From Gloeocapsa sp. PCC 7428 (GTDB lineage: Bacteria > Cyanobacteriota > Cyanobacteriia > Cyanobacteriales > Chroococcidiopsidaceae): a DNA stretch of 64,000 nucleotides. Both the position numbers and the translations under genes were made by a program. Of the stretch, positions 25,232-34,576 are shown piece after piece (position 1 is the first letter of the stretch; every line of letters starts with the position of its first letter). The DNA is taken from NCBI RefSeq assembly GCF_000317555.1, contig NC_019745.1, positions 5,150,001-5,214,000 of the forward strand, read 5' to 3'. Under the pieces are notes generated by a model. That model did not search any database. It was not told the DNA's origin and saw only the letters and a program-made list of their open reading frames with translations.

Positions 25232-27466
25232 CTAAGGCACCTCAATCGGAATTAAAGTATTTTCTGGTAAGTAACTGCGAAAACTGCCTTCATCAGCTAG
25301 CACTAAGACCAACCGTAATGGATAATCTGGAGGCATTTGCAGATCAGCCCACGGTACAGCAATTTCCAAGCATTTGTTTAATGCTACAGAAGCGCGACTA
25401 TAACGTGGGTGCCATTGATGATGTTCTCCAGCTTCCTGAAAATGAACTGACTGAGTTAGCAAATTAATTTCTAGCTGATGATGGTATAAGTAGTTGAGTG
25501 GAGCTTCATTGGGTATATCCTCTAGTGGCACTGGGCTGTTGTGCATAGTGCGATCAGGATAAAACCAGAGTAAGTGTAACTCTGAAGGCAAATCGCGCCC
25601 AGGTTGCACACCCTGTTTTAAATCAACACGCAGGTAGAAGTTTAGGTGGTCTACCCCATACCATAGACGCTGGATCGCACTGCTTTTGTGCATTGTTCCC
25701 CGTGCCCCACCGACTTCTAAGCGCCCAGCGCGATCCCAATCTTGCTCATCACCCATACCATCAATAACAGGATGAATAAAGCCTTGGGGTCGATGATCGC
25801 CTTGGACTTCATGCGATTCTACAGGTTGGCGCAAATATAGTGGAATAGGCTCATTTAGTGCTTGATAGATACCGCACAAATGTTCGCGAAATAGTTGGTC
25901 AAAAATAGCATCTTGATTTGAGGTATGACCTTCACCAAACCACCAAAACCAATCAGAACCTTCAGCAGCATACAACGCTTCCCAAGCTTCAGGGTTGTTT
26001 TCTTCCGTTGCTTCAGGATGTTTAGCAAGTACAGCCCTAGCTTCCGCTAGCATATCCCAAGCGCGATTCTTTGCAGGATCGCCAATCCACGTTGTAAAAC
26101 TACCATCTACCCACGAACCGCTGTGTAATTGTTCTCCCAGAATCGTTGCAGTTGGGGGGAATTTTTCCAGGAATTCTGAAACAGTGACAAGTTTGATCTG
26201 TGGATGATCGCTGAGAGTTTGATATAAATTCTCTAAGAAAGGTTTACCATCTTGCGGGTAAAATTCCCAGCAGTTTTCGCCATCAAGCGCGATTGTGACT
26301 AACCACGGCTGATCGGGTTGACGGTGTTTATGCGAGTGCGCGATCGCTTCTAAGTGTCCGACTAAATCTGTCGCTGCTTGCTTGGGTGGCATCGAACCAT
26401 AAGTAAAACCAATTAAATCAGATAACCGGTGGTCGCGAAAGACAATTGCTAAATCACCTGCGGCAGTTTCTAAACGATACGGACGATACAGCAACTCAGG
26501 TTCGCATACATTACCCGCGCCATCACGATGAAAAAAGTGGTGCAGTGTCCAGCCTAAAACAGCTTCATCCGAAACGATCCAGTTGAATCCTTGTTTAACA
26601 ATATAAGGCAAAATTTCGGGACTCACCGACTGTTCTGAAGGCCATAATCCACGCGGTTCTCTGCCAAAGCGATCTTGATACAATTCCCACGCTTTATACA
26701 AGTGCCGAGGAATGTCTTCTGCCCACTGAAATCGGTGTTGGGGCAATGTCATATTTGGTACAGCAACGCGCCCCGAATTGGTATCTGCCAGTAACGGCAA
26801 AATTGGGTGCGTGTAAGGCGTTGTCGTGACTTCTAACTGCCCTGCGTGTTGCATATCTCGGTGCTGGGGGATAATTCTACCCAAGATGTCGCGTTGCTTA
26901 GAATAGATTCGCTGGCGATCGCTTAAAGTAAAATTCCGCCCTTGCTGTAACCACGCGGCGATTTCTGGATCGTCCCAAAAGAGCGGATCGATCCATGCAA
27001 TATTGTGCCACGCCAATAAATCGCTATAATCTTGTAACTGCCAATTTTCTAAACACCACGCTTTGCCTTTATCTTGTCGTTGGTGGTACAACTCGGCATA
27101 ACGCGGGTGCGGGTCAATTAACGTGTGGTGATTCGCGTCAAAAAAGTGTTCAACAATAAACTGTCGTTGTTCTTGCGAGAGTTGTTCAGTTGGCGTTAAG
27201 CTGACAGCTAAATACGGGTCAAAGGCCGTGCCAGCGATATAGTCTTCGAGTTGCAAAATCAACGAAGGAACCAAGTTGACAGTTTGATGCAACTTTGGAT
27301 AGCGTGCTAGCAGTAATACTAAGTCTAAATAATCTTTTGTGCCATGCAGCCGTACCCAAGGTAGTCGGTATTGACTGTGTGCAGACAACGAAATGCTGCT
27401 ATCTCGACCTTTGTACAGGGGCTGGTGTTGATGCCAAATGAATGCAACGTATAGAGGATGCGCCAT
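25232..27466 (-). CDS. Glycoside hydrolase family 57 protein
   Basis: A 744-residue cytoplasmic enzyme of the GH57 alpha-glucan group (amylase, branching enzyme or pullulanase activities). Near the start it shows the family signature YVAFIWHQHQPLY. The catalytic Glu region is in VSDEAVLGWTLHHF with WIVSDEA, and the WLVTIALDGENCWEFYPQDG and SGSWVDGSFTTWIGD segments are typical. The last ~150 residues form a separate beta-rich module with HLNFYLRVDLKQG and LHLLWFYPDR. The catalytic nucleophile cannot be fixed by eye, so the exact activity is unassigned. No signal peptide is seen. Confidence 0.85.
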   Translation of the reverse strand: MAHPLYVAFIWHQHQPLYKGRDSSISLSAHSQYRLPWVRLHGTKDYLDLVLLLARYPKLHQTVNLVPSLILQLEDYIAGTAFDPYLAVSLTPTEQLSQEQRQFIVEHFFDANHHTLIDPHPRYAELYHQRQDKGKAWCLENWQLQDYSDLLAWHNIAWIDPLFWDDPEIAAWLQQGRNFTLSDRQRIYSKQRDILGRIIPQHRDMQHAGQLEVTTTPYTHPILPLLADTNSGRVAVPNMTLPQHRFQWAEDIPRHLYKAWELYQDRFGREPRGLWPSEQSVSPEILPYIVKQGFNWIVSDEAVLGWTLHHFFHRDGAGNVCEPELLYRPYRLETAAGDLAIVFRDHRLSDLIGFTYGSMPPKQAATDLVGHLEAIAHSHKHRQPDQPWLVTIALDGENCWEFYPQDGKPFLENLYQTLSDHPQIKLVTVSEFLEKFPPTATILGEQLHSGSWVDGSFTTWIGDPAKNRAWDMLAEARAVLAKHPEATEENNPEAWEALYAAEGSDWFWWFGEGHTSNQDAIFDQLFREHLCGIYQALNEPIPLYLRQPVESHEVQGDHRPQGFIHPVIDGMGDEQDWDRAGRLEVGGARGTMHKSSAIQRLWYGVDHLNFYLRVDLKQGVQPGRDLPSELHLLWFYPDRTMHNSPVPLEDIPNEAPLNYLYHHQLEINLLTQSVHFQEAGEHHQWHPRYSRASVALNKCLEIAVPWADLQMPPDYPLRLVLVLADEGSFRSYLPENTLIPIEVP

Positions 27467-27468
27467 AA

Positions 27469-27489
27469 GCTAGGGGCTAGAGGCTAGAT
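27469..27489. repeat. Heptamer tandem repeat upstream of the GH57 gene
   Basis: Three units (GCTAGGG, GCTAGAG, GCTAGAT) immediately upstream of the start codon. A related TAGTCCC pair lies near 27562-27575, so the GH57-nfu gap holds two small repeat runs. Confidence 0.6.
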
Positions 27490-27587
27490 ATTACTAGGTT
27501 TATCAGGTAAGCCAGAAAAATATTATATTTTCTTAACCACTTTAGCCTAATTTGCTTTTCTAGTCCCTAGTCCCTTTTACCTATTGA

Positions 27588-27818
27588 TTACAGTACTTGC
27601 TCAACTTCTGCAATTTCTGGAATCATTTCGCGTAAACGGCGCTCGATACCCATTCTCAGCGTCATTGTCGAGCTAGGACAAGCACCACACGCACCTTGAA
27701 GCCGTAACTTGACGACAGGACCATCTAATTCGACCAACTCGACATTACCGCCGTCAGACATCAGGTAAGGACGCAATTCATCCAGAACTGTTTCTACATT
27801 ATCTACTGTCAGTTCCAT
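27588..27818 (-). CDS. nfu: NifU-like C-terminal iron-sulfur scaffold (Nfu)
   Basis: A 76-residue protein consisting only of the Nfu domain. The CGACPSS motif near residue 45 supplies the two cysteines that hold a 4Fe-4S cluster at the dimer interface. The protein matches the single-domain Nfu essential for iron-sulfur assembly, notably photosystem I, in cyanobacteria. It stands alone on the minus strand. Confidence 0.95.
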   Translation of the reverse strand: MELTVDNVETVLDELRPYLMSDGGNVELVELDGPVVKLRLQGACGACPSSTMTLRMGIERRLREMIPEIAEVEQVL

Positions 27819-27901
27819 TGATTTAGACCTCGTTCAGCTTGTAAATTGTTGATAAATTGATCCTAGATCTAATTTATAGTCGCCCGCAGCCAGTAAGTTA
27901 G

Positions 27902-28558
27902 TTATGCCTCGACCGTTGCAGGTTCGAGCAACTTGATATTTGAGAAATTAAATTCTGTCGTGGTGCGTTCTCCATTCTCATACGAATGAATAACTTGCTT
28001 TGTCATCACATAGTAGTCACCTACTTTTTCGTAAGTATCTTCAAACTTTAAAACTCGAATGACATCGTTCGTTTGTGGATTGCGGAATACAGCATCGTAG
28101 CGCGATGCAACGTAACCATTTTCCGTATCTAAACTTTCATGCGTATCAATGACAAACGCCATACGACCCATAACGCGGCTAACTTGACAAATTTCTGTAC
28201 CGCGAATTTTGTAGTTAGAACCCATTGAATCACCCTTCACGAGGATCTCAACCGCGCCGGAAGCATCGGTTTCACCTAAATTAAACTCGTGCTTACTATG
28301 CGATTGCGCAAAACTAGAGCGCTTGCGGTGCGTCACAATATCGCGCAGTTGCGTGTAAACACTCTCTTGCACTTCTTCGTTGTCAATACCAGTGACTTCC
28401 ACACTCCAATCGCGATTAATGCGTATATGCCCTGTATAGACTTCAGAACCTTGCTTCAACTCGACATCAGCACTATAGCCAGGAAAGTTTTCATCCCAGG
28501 TATAGCGATTCTCGTAAGCAGTTTTAAAGAGTTCAGTCGCGCTCAATTGTTGTGTCAT
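27902..28558 (-). CDS. DUF3386 protein
   Basis: A 218-residue soluble protein of the cyanobacterial DUF3386 family. It starts TQQLSATELFKTAYENRY and has a continuing beta-rich body (EVYTGHIRINRDWSVEVTG, then VAFRNPQTNDVIRVLKFE-like strands) without catalytic motifs I can name. The biochemical role is not established; a related family in plants and cyanobacteria is annotated only by domain. Gaps of 83 and 119 bp separate it from its neighbours. Confidence 0.75.
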   Translation of the reverse strand: MTQQLSATELFKTAYENRYTWDENFPGYSADVELKQGSEVYTGHIRINRDWSVEVTGIDNEEVQESVYTQLRDIVTHRKRSSFAQSHSKHEFNLGETDASGAVEILVKGDSMGSNYKIRGTEICQVSRVMGRMAFVIDTHESLDTENGYVASRYDAVFRNPQTNDVIRVLKFEDTYEKVGDYYVMTKQVIHSYENGERTTTEFNFSNIKLLEPATVEA

Positions 28559-28597
28559 GTAATCATTCTGATTTCAACGTTACTATTATCTCTTGCT

Positions 28598-28632
28598 GAA
28601 GGGGTGAGGGGCGAGGCGCGAGGAGTGAGGGA
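28598..28632. repeat. Heptamer tandem repeat (GGGGCGA-like)
   Basis: Units GGGGTGA, GGGGCGA, GGCGCGA, GGAGTGA follow each other in the gap between the SLH lipoprotein and DUF3386. Nearly the same units occur inside the purH coding region at 60578-60611. Confidence 0.75.
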
Positions 28633-28677
28633 TAGATTACTGATTATTTTGGAAGCAATAACAGTTAACAATCTACG

Positions 28678-30060
28678 TTATTCCCTAGTTGCTGGAGCGT
28701 CTGATGTCGCTTGTGATGGACTTGATTGCTGTAGTCTTAGGGCATCTTGTGCCGAAACGCCTTCGCTTGCGGTACCAATGTACCAGAGTGCGGCTGCGGC
28801 TTCTGCGCGAGTTACTGTTTTCTTGGGTTGAAACAGCGTTGTATAGCCAAAAACGCGACGAATGTTTGCGCGATCGCTATTTTGGAAATCTGCTAAAACG
28901 GCTTGTAACGCCCTCGGTTCAATTTTTGCCGCATCTTGAAAACCCCAAGTTTGTTGTACTGCGTCTACGGAAGCATTCGGGAGTGATGAGCGAGTATCGA
29001 TGGGGACTTTCCAAAGAATCATTTGTTCGCGCGTTAGCGGTGCATCAGGGCGAAATAACACGGTTGTCGAACTTCCTGACAAGGGACTAGGAATTAATCC
29101 CGCTTCGGCTAAACCTTGAATGACTGCAAAATCTGGATCGGAAGCTGGGACATCCTGAAAAGCTGGTTGCGTCGAGGCGGATGCTTCGCGAATTTGTTTT
29201 GCAGGGTTATCGGTATAAAATCGATTGTTAGCAGCAACTAGCCAACGCGCGTACTCGCGCCGCGTGATGGTTTTATTCGGCTCAAATTGATTCGTTGCTG
29301 AATTACTCTTCGATGTTGCTTGCAATGGTAATACACCTAATGCGCTCAAGTCTTGAAGATACTGGCGCAGTTCTTGCGGTACTTGGCTAATATCATTGAA
29401 AGCTTGTTCAGCTGTTGATTGTGTAACGCTATTTGCCGTTTGTGCGGTTTGATCGGCTTGCTGTGGTAGCACAGGTCCAATAAACTCAGGATCGCCTGGT
29501 TGCGGTACATTGGCTAGATCAGAAGCATCTGGTGATGGGCTAGTTGTGGCAGTGGTATCGCGAGTGTATTGTAGCGTGAATTCTGTATTCCCCGCTCCGT
29601 TTGCCTGCGCAATACTGTTTTGATTCGTAATTACGGAAAATGTTAAGGTTACTCGCAACCCATTGCGCTGTGCTTCTAATGTTCCCTGTTGTTCATTCGG
29701 CTGACGCAACTCCCAATTGTTGGCTTGAAATTGGTTTTGATAAAAGCTTTGAACGACGTTTATCGGATCAGGAGTTACCCAGCGCGTTTCTGACGCTGTG
29801 ACTTGCTGCAACTGCGCGTTAGGATAGCGCGGAATTTCTGAAGGGAAGTCTGCTGGTAACTGAACGCTGGTATTCAAAGCAGTTTCATTACTGTTATTAT
29901 TACCAGTACCAAAGGCGATCGCTGGGTTGTCCTGGAGCCTGGGATCTGCTGCAAACATTTGCTCTAGGTTTCTGCCAGATTGATTGCTCGCACAGGCACC
30001 CACAGATGCCAGTAACACAGCTATACTAGCTATTTTAAAAAAGCATCTTGAGGTCAACAC
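28678..30060 (-). CDS. SLH-domain lipoprotein
   Basis: A 460-residue exported protein. The N-terminus has a lipoprotein signal (residues ~10-24, lipobox SVGAC with Cys at about 23). After a linker rich in Ser, Thr, Asn and Gln (about 25-200), two to three S-layer-homology-like motifs appear in the second half (TKSNSATNQFEPNKTITRREYARWLV and FRPDAPLTREQMILW, then FQPKKTVTRAEAAAALWYIG regions). Such proteins are anchored in the outer envelope and bind peptidoglycan-linked polymers. The exact partner is unknown. The gene diverges from sasA with a 245-bp gap. Confidence 0.85.
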   Translation of the reverse strand: MLTSRCFFKIASIAVLLASVGACASNQSGRNLEQMFAADPRLQDNPAIAFGTGNNNSNETALNTSVQLPADFPSEIPRYPNAQLQQVTASETRWVTPDPINVVQSFYQNQFQANNWELRQPNEQQGTLEAQRNGLRVTLTFSVITNQNSIAQANGAGNTEFTLQYTRDTTATTSPSPDASDLANVPQPGDPEFIGPVLPQQADQTAQTANSVTQSTAEQAFNDISQVPQELRQYLQDLSALGVLPLQATSKSNSATNQFEPNKTITRREYARWLVAANNRFYTDNPAKQIREASASTQPAFQDVPASDPDFAVIQGLAEAGLIPSPLSGSSTTVLFRPDAPLTREQMILWKVPIDTRSSLPNASVDAVQQTWGFQDAAKIEPRALQAVLADFQNSDRANIRRVFGYTTLFQPKKTVTRAEAAAALWYIGTASEGVSAQDALRLQQSSPSQATSDAPATRE

Positions 30061-30305
30061 AGTCTTTTAAAGAAGATACCGTCATTTCTTACGCTAACGT
30101 AATTTTGCAAGAGTCGCTGCGACTGTTTACGGCAGTTGGCTCTTAGTTAACAATTGTTGTGTATAATTCTTTACTAAATATAGAAAATCGTAATGGAAGT
30201 GAAGATGAGAGATGAAATATATGTGACTGATAATGTTAGTATGCAAAATGCAAAATAAATATTAAATTTAAGAATAAGACAACTGGCAAGCTTAACCTGT
30301 TTCCC

Positions 30306-31487
30306 GTGCTGCAACAAAATTTCATGCAGGTTTTTCCTCAAAAGCTTAGTGACTCTCACGCTCCACTTCAACTATTGCTGTTTGTTGATGAACGTTCCGG
30401 TTCTCAGCAACAGATTCAGCAGATTTATCACTATCTCAAAGAGTTACAAGAGGAGTATGCCTTTGAACTCCAGAGTATTGATGTTGGCGAACAGCCATAT
30501 TTTGCAGAACACTTTAAATTAGTTGCCACTCCAGCGCTTATTAAAATTTATCCAGAACCACGCCAAACATTAGCGGGAAGTAATTTAATTGCTCAGTTAC
30601 AATCATGGTGGCCGCGCTGGCAACAAGCGGTAGCAGAAAAACTTCAGTCCCAAAACGCTAAGCCAGAAATTGTAAAATCGTCACAAAACGGAATGCGTTC
30701 GATTGCTGATTCGGCTGAAGTCATTTTAATGGCAGACGAAATTTTTAGTCTCAAACGCGAGCAAGAAAAGCTCTTAGAACAGCTACAGTTTAAAGATCAA
30801 GTGATTGCCATGCTGGCGCATGATTTGCGCAATCCTTTAACCGCAGTCTCAATCGCGCTAGAAACGTTAGAAGCAGGTTTAACACGCGAAGCGCAAACGC
30901 CACTTTCACCAAGCCTTGTTGCGCAGTTGTTTAGGCAAGCACGAACGCAAGCGCGGTCGATTGATAAGATGATTGCTGGGCTATTACAAGTAGCGCGAGG
31001 AACCGCCGCCGAATTAGATATTCAACCACAAAAATTAGAGCTAGAAAAACTGTGTCATGATGTCCTTTCGCAGTTGAGCGATCGCGCGAATGCGAAAAGT
31101 TTGAAAATCGAAACTGATATTCCCCGCGATTTACCACGAACTTATGCGGATCAAGAAAAAGTCCGTCAGGTACTGATTAACCTGGTTGACAATGCAATTA
31201 AATACACGCCCTCCAATGGCACAATTCGCGTATTGGCGCTACACCGCACGACGCAAAAAATTCAATTAAGTGTTTGCGATACAGGTCCAGGTATTCCTGA
31301 AGAAAACCGCGATCGCATTTTTGAAGACCGTTTTCGTCTAGAAAGAGACAAAGCAAAGGATGGTTACGGTATTGGTCTATGTTTGTGTCAGCGAATAATT
31401 CGCGCACATTATGGGCAAATCTGGGTTGATTGTCCTCCCATAGGCGGTTCTTGTTTTCACTTTACTTTGCCGGTTTATCCGAATTGA
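30306..31487 (+). CDS. sasA: Adaptive-response histidine kinase SasA
   Basis: A 393-residue circadian output kinase. The N-terminal KaiB-like thioredoxin-fold domain (about 18-105, with [16 protein letters not shown] and [13 protein letters not shown]) binds KaiC; the histidine kinase core has the phospho-acceptor H172 in [11 protein letters not shown], an N box [11 protein letters not shown], and G boxes DTGPGIPEE and YGIGLCL. It normally phosphorylates RpaA. GTG at 30306 is used; an ATG at 30324 is equally possible. Divergent from the SLH lipoprotein, with a 245-bp gap likely holding its promoter. Confidence 0.93.
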   Translation: MLQQNFMQVFPQKLSDSHAPLQLLLFVDERSGSQQQIQQIYHYLKELQEEYAFELQSIDVGEQPYFAEHFKLVATPALIKIYPEPRQTLAGSNLIAQLQSWWPRWQQAVAEKLQSQNAKPEIVKSSQNGMRSIADSAEVILMADEIFSLKREQEKLLEQLQFKDQVIAMLAHDLRNPLTAVSIALETLEAGLTREAQTPLSPSLVAQLFRQARTQARSIDKMIAGLLQVARGTAAELDIQPQKLELEKLCHDVLSQLSDRANAKSLKIETDIPRDLPRTYADQEKVRQVLINLVDNAIKYTPSNGTIRVLALHRTTQKIQLSVCDTGPGIPEENRDRIFEDRFRLERDKAKDGYGIGLCLCQRIIRAHYGQIWVDCPPIGGSCFHFTLPVYPN

Positions 31488-31522
31488 GATGCCTTCCGAC
31501 TGAAGTCGGGCTACATAAACAA

Positions 31523-31540
31523 AGTGCGCCTTTGCGCACT
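31523..31540 (+). terminator. Hairpin after sasA
   Basis: AGTGCGC pairs with GCGCACT (7 bp, 4-nt loop) 36 bp after the sasA stop. No T-run follows, so it may be part of the intergenic repeat family rather than a true intrinsic terminator. Confidence 0.4.
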
Positions 31541-31581
31541 CAAGAGTCAGAATTTTAAGGGATTATACTATGTTCTACCAT

Positions 31582-31630
31582 GACCCACGTAGGTGGACTT
31601 TGTTTGTCTAGCGGCGAATTCATGCGCCGA
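31582..31630. repeat. Dispersed double-hairpin intergenic element, copy 1
   Basis: Two inverted repeats follow in tandem: a CCACGTAGGTGG-type hairpin, then GCGGCGAATTCATGCGCCG. The same arrangement recurs at 40295-40341, 46075-46122 and 49448-49494, with a partial relative at 44641-44692. Confidence 0.7.
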
Positions 31631-31673
31631 TTATTTTATTATTGTGTACGATCAAATTAAGAATGACAAACAC

Positions 31674-32084
31674 CTAGTTTCTACTTGCAGCATACTGTTT
31701 AATTGCAGCAATAATTTGAGTGTTAGCTGTAGGAAAAGAATATTGCTCGATTTCATCCAAACTCACCCACCGCACTTCATCACATTCAATAGGTTTTGGC
31801 TCGCCAGCAAGATAGCGGCAGAAATGTACAGTCAATGTGACTTGTAAATGTGGATAAGTGTAGTCAATTGTCATCAAATGCTTGCCAACCGCAATATCAA
31901 TTCCTAATTCTTCTTTGATTTCTCTTTTAATACACGCTTCTAAGGTTTCTCCTGGCTCAATTTTGCCCCCAGGAAATTCCCACAACCCGCCTAAACTTCC
32001 TTCTGGACGACGGCGATCTATCAAGATTTGTTCGCGGTCATTCCAAATCACACCGACACCGATAATCTTATGCGGAATCGTCAC
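31674..32084 (-). CDS. mutT: Nudix hydrolase, MutT-like 8-oxo-dGTP diphosphatase
   Basis: A 136-residue Nudix protein. The 23-residue Nudix box is complete in GKIEPGETLEACIKREIKEELGI-type sequence: G at its start, then GET, and the REIKEEL helix with the metal-binding glutamates. The WEFPGGK lead and short length match MutT, which hydrolyses oxidised dGTP and protects against mutation. Other small Nudix substrates cannot be ruled out. It lies alone on the minus strand. Confidence 0.85.
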   Translation of the reverse strand: MTIPHKIIGVGVIWNDREQILIDRRRPEGSLGGLWEFPGGKIEPGETLEACIKREIKEELGIDIAVGKHLMTIDYTYPHLQVTLTVHFCRYLAGEPKPIECDEVRWVSLDEIEQYSFPTANTQIIAAIKQYAASRN

Positions 32085-32251
32085 CCAGAAACCTCACACA
32101 CACTTGTAGACTAGCTTGTAAATTACAATATCAGAGGTTAGAGATTAGGAAGATACTGCCTCCAAGTTATGTAACTCGGTTAAACGATTTCGCTCACCGA
32201 GTTCTCTGATACTGACCTTTTAAGATCTAACGTACATTACAGGCGCTGAAG

Positions 32252-32596
32252 TTACTCATGTGCAGAGTGACTAACTTCAGCCGCTTGCAGGGACTTTTCA
32301 AAAAGCATTCTTTGTTCGGCGTTGCGTAAGAAATAGCCGCTAATCATTGCCGAGGCTAGCAATCTTCCCAGGTTCTCGCGAGTGGTTGTAATGCTGACGT
32401 TAAAGTGTTCTGGAGGCAGATTACCTAATAGCCCAATTATGTTACGCTCCATGATTTGAAACACTTCGCCAGATGTGGGCTTAGATAGTTGGTTAACGGT
32501 TTCTGGACTTAGCTCTTGAACGTATTGCCACAGCAAGTTACCGTTTTCGGACTCGCCATCAAAGAATCCTGAGACTTGGTTAGATACGTCGCTCAC
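32252..32596 (-). CDS. DUF760 protein
   Basis: A 114-residue alpha-helical cyanobacterial/plastid family protein. GTG at 32596 is chosen because GGAGG precedes it by 6 nt, and homologues begin near this Ser-Asp-Val stretch; the upstream extension to 32638 lacks a ribosome site. The core is GNLLWQYVQELSPETVNQL and FQIMERNIIGLLGNLP. DUF760 proteins are reported as chloroplast protease regulators in plants, but a bacterial role is not known to me. It is monocistronic. Confidence 0.7.
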   Translation of the reverse strand: MSDVSNQVSGFFDGESENGNLLWQYVQELSPETVNQLSKPTSGEVFQIMERNIIGLLGNLPPEHFNVSITTTRENLGRLLASAMISGYFLRNAEQRMLFEKSLQAAEVSHSAHE

Positions 32597-32845
32597 TTTG
32601 TACCTCCGGTTTAGCAATAGCTTCTTGCTCTTATTCAAGAGCAGTTCACTTTGCTGTTAACAATTTGCCTAACTGTTGTCTTCTGCAAACTAATGTAACA
32701 AGCTACGTAGATTCTAGTTGTTGGTGAAACCGAACAGGATGTTGACGGATTCTCTCACCCTGAGAAGACAAGGGTAGGCGGGTAGAGGGAAAACGTCTTT
32801 TCCGCACTTCTACTGCTTCACTAGCCACTCACCACTCGTTCCTTT

Positions 32846-33802
32846 CTAACTTGCTAAATATTGATCCATATCAGCTTTGCGCTTACGAAGTTTTGTGAGG
32901 GCTTCGCGTTCTATTTGGCGGACACGTTCGCGACTAATATTAAGGCGATCGCCAATTTTTGCGAGTGTCATCGACTGTCCATCGACTAAACCAAATCGAA
33001 GTGATAAAACCTCGCGTTGCTGGGGTGTTAGATCCGCCATCATGCGCTCAATGTCAGTAGACATACACGATTGCAGCACAAAATCATCAGGAGAAACACC
33101 CGTATCTTCTAAGAGTTCTCCGAGTTCTGTATCGTGGTTATCTCCTACGCGTAGGTCTAAAGATAATGGTAGGCGCGCGCGTTCTAAATATTCTCTGACT
33201 TGCTTGGGAGACAATTCTAGTTCGGCTGCTAATTCAGAAACTGTCGCCGCACGTCCTAATTGTTGCGATAGCTGTCGTTGGGCTTTTTTGATTTTATTCA
33301 GCTTTTCGGTGATGTGAATTGGTAAGCGAATCGTACGACCTTTTTCGGCGATCGCGCGTGTTATCGCTTGGCGAATCCACCAGTATGCATACGTTGAAAA
33401 GCGATACCCTTTTGTGGGGTCAAACTTTTCTACACCACGCTGCATTCCGATCGTGCCTTCTTGAATCAAGTCTAATAAATCTACGTTCCGCTTAATATAT
33501 TTTTTTGCTACCGACACAACCAATCGGAGATTTGCCTCTACCATTTTACGTTTGGCAATTTCTCCGAGCGCGATCGCTTTACTGAGTTCAGCAGACTCGA
33601 GTCCCGCAGATGCCGCCCACTCCTCTAGTGTTGGTTCTCGATTTAACTGCGCACTGAGCGACTCTTTAATTTCTTGTAAGGCAGTTGAGCGCTGCACTTG
33701 TTTGCCATACAATATTTCTTGCTCGTGCGTTAAAAGTGGTACACGACCAATTTCTCGCAAGTAAGTCCGCACAAGGTCTGTGGCTGTCTGAGCAGTCTTC
33801 AT
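32846..33802 (-). CDS. Group 2 sigma-70-family sigma factor
   Basis: A 318-residue RNA polymerase sigma factor lacking the long region 1.1 of SigA, so group 2. Region 1.2 begins [17 protein letters not shown], region 2 has [15 protein letters not shown] and the -10 recognition part [33 protein letters not shown], and region 4 has [21 protein letters not shown] with helix-turn-helix [11 protein letters not shown]. These are regulatory sigmas (SigB to SigE class) used in stress or nutrient responses; I cannot name the exact paralogue. It is preceded by a 774-bp gap before carB. Confidence 0.88.
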   Translation of the reverse strand: MKTAQTATDLVRTYLREIGRVPLLTHEQEILYGKQVQRSTALQEIKESLSAQLNREPTLEEWAASAGLESAELSKAIALGEIAKRKMVEANLRLVVSVAKKYIKRNVDLLDLIQEGTIGMQRGVEKFDPTKGYRFSTYAYWWIRQAITRAIAEKGRTIRLPIHITEKLNKIKKAQRQLSQQLGRAATVSELAAELELSPKQVREYLERARLPLSLDLRVGDNHDTELGELLEDTGVSPDDFVLQSCMSTDIERMMADLTPQQREVLSLRFGLVDGQSMTLAKIGDRLNISRERVRQIEREALTKLRKRKADMDQYLAS

Positions 33803-34576
33803 GGCACTACGCTGGTAAATTGATAATCAAAAGGTTGGCGAGATGGTGCGAGCATTGACTGGCAACTTTTATGCAAAGTCACACTCAACAAAAACTAGAA
33901 GCTTGTTGACTATGAACGATTTTGTGTTTGACTCAGAAATTTAACCTAAATTTAAAGTTGAAGGCGATAACTTCAGACAAAGTAGTTAAAACCTCTTGTC
34001 TTGTCATCACTTCATTAAATCTGAACGCTCCTATGTTAACTATTGTAACCTTTATTAGTCCAGTGCTGCTAATTTCAGTATTTAAACTTTCAGGGTAACT
34101 GCGCTTCTCACGCTGCTTTGGGACTCCTCACCGTTCTTGTTGCTGAACCGCTCTATGATAAAGTTGGTCTGATTTTTCACTACAGCGTAACGACTAATTG
34201 ATTTGACAATTGCATCTTGGAAAACAAAATGCTGTTAATTTCGAGCTAATTTTTTACAAGTTGTACTTAGAATGTTTATTTTAATGCAGGAATCTGTTTT
34301 TCTACCGTAATTTTGTTTTCTACACATTTCTTTACATTTCTCTGATTGAAAATGAGAGCCAAGGTTTTCAGATAAGCTTAATTACTTGATGGTTGTCATA
34401 GGTAGCTCAACGTTTAAATACTTTTACAAATGTCAAGTACCAGGTCACTAAAATACTGGATATTAAATGATACAGCAATATCCCTAGATAAGTCATAGAG
34501 TTTCTAAACTTTTTAGATTTTCAGAAGTGGCGTTTCGCTGCGAAACACCACTTTTAGCACTAACTACTACAGATGC
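33803..34576. other. Long gene-free region between sigma factor and carB
   Basis: About 770 bp without a supported gene in either direction. It must carry the sigma-factor promoter. Only a hairpin at 34525-34553 near carB stands out. I see no tRNA, rRNA or riboswitch-like sequence here. Confidence 0.6.
34525..34553 (-). terminator. Hairpin downstream of carB
   Basis: A near-perfect inverted repeat: AAGTGG, then GTTTCGC, with GCGAAAC and CCACTT in reverse, interrupted by one mismatch. It is 24 bp after the carB stop on the minus strand. The following tract is only moderately T-rich, so termination is likely but not certain. Confidence 0.55.
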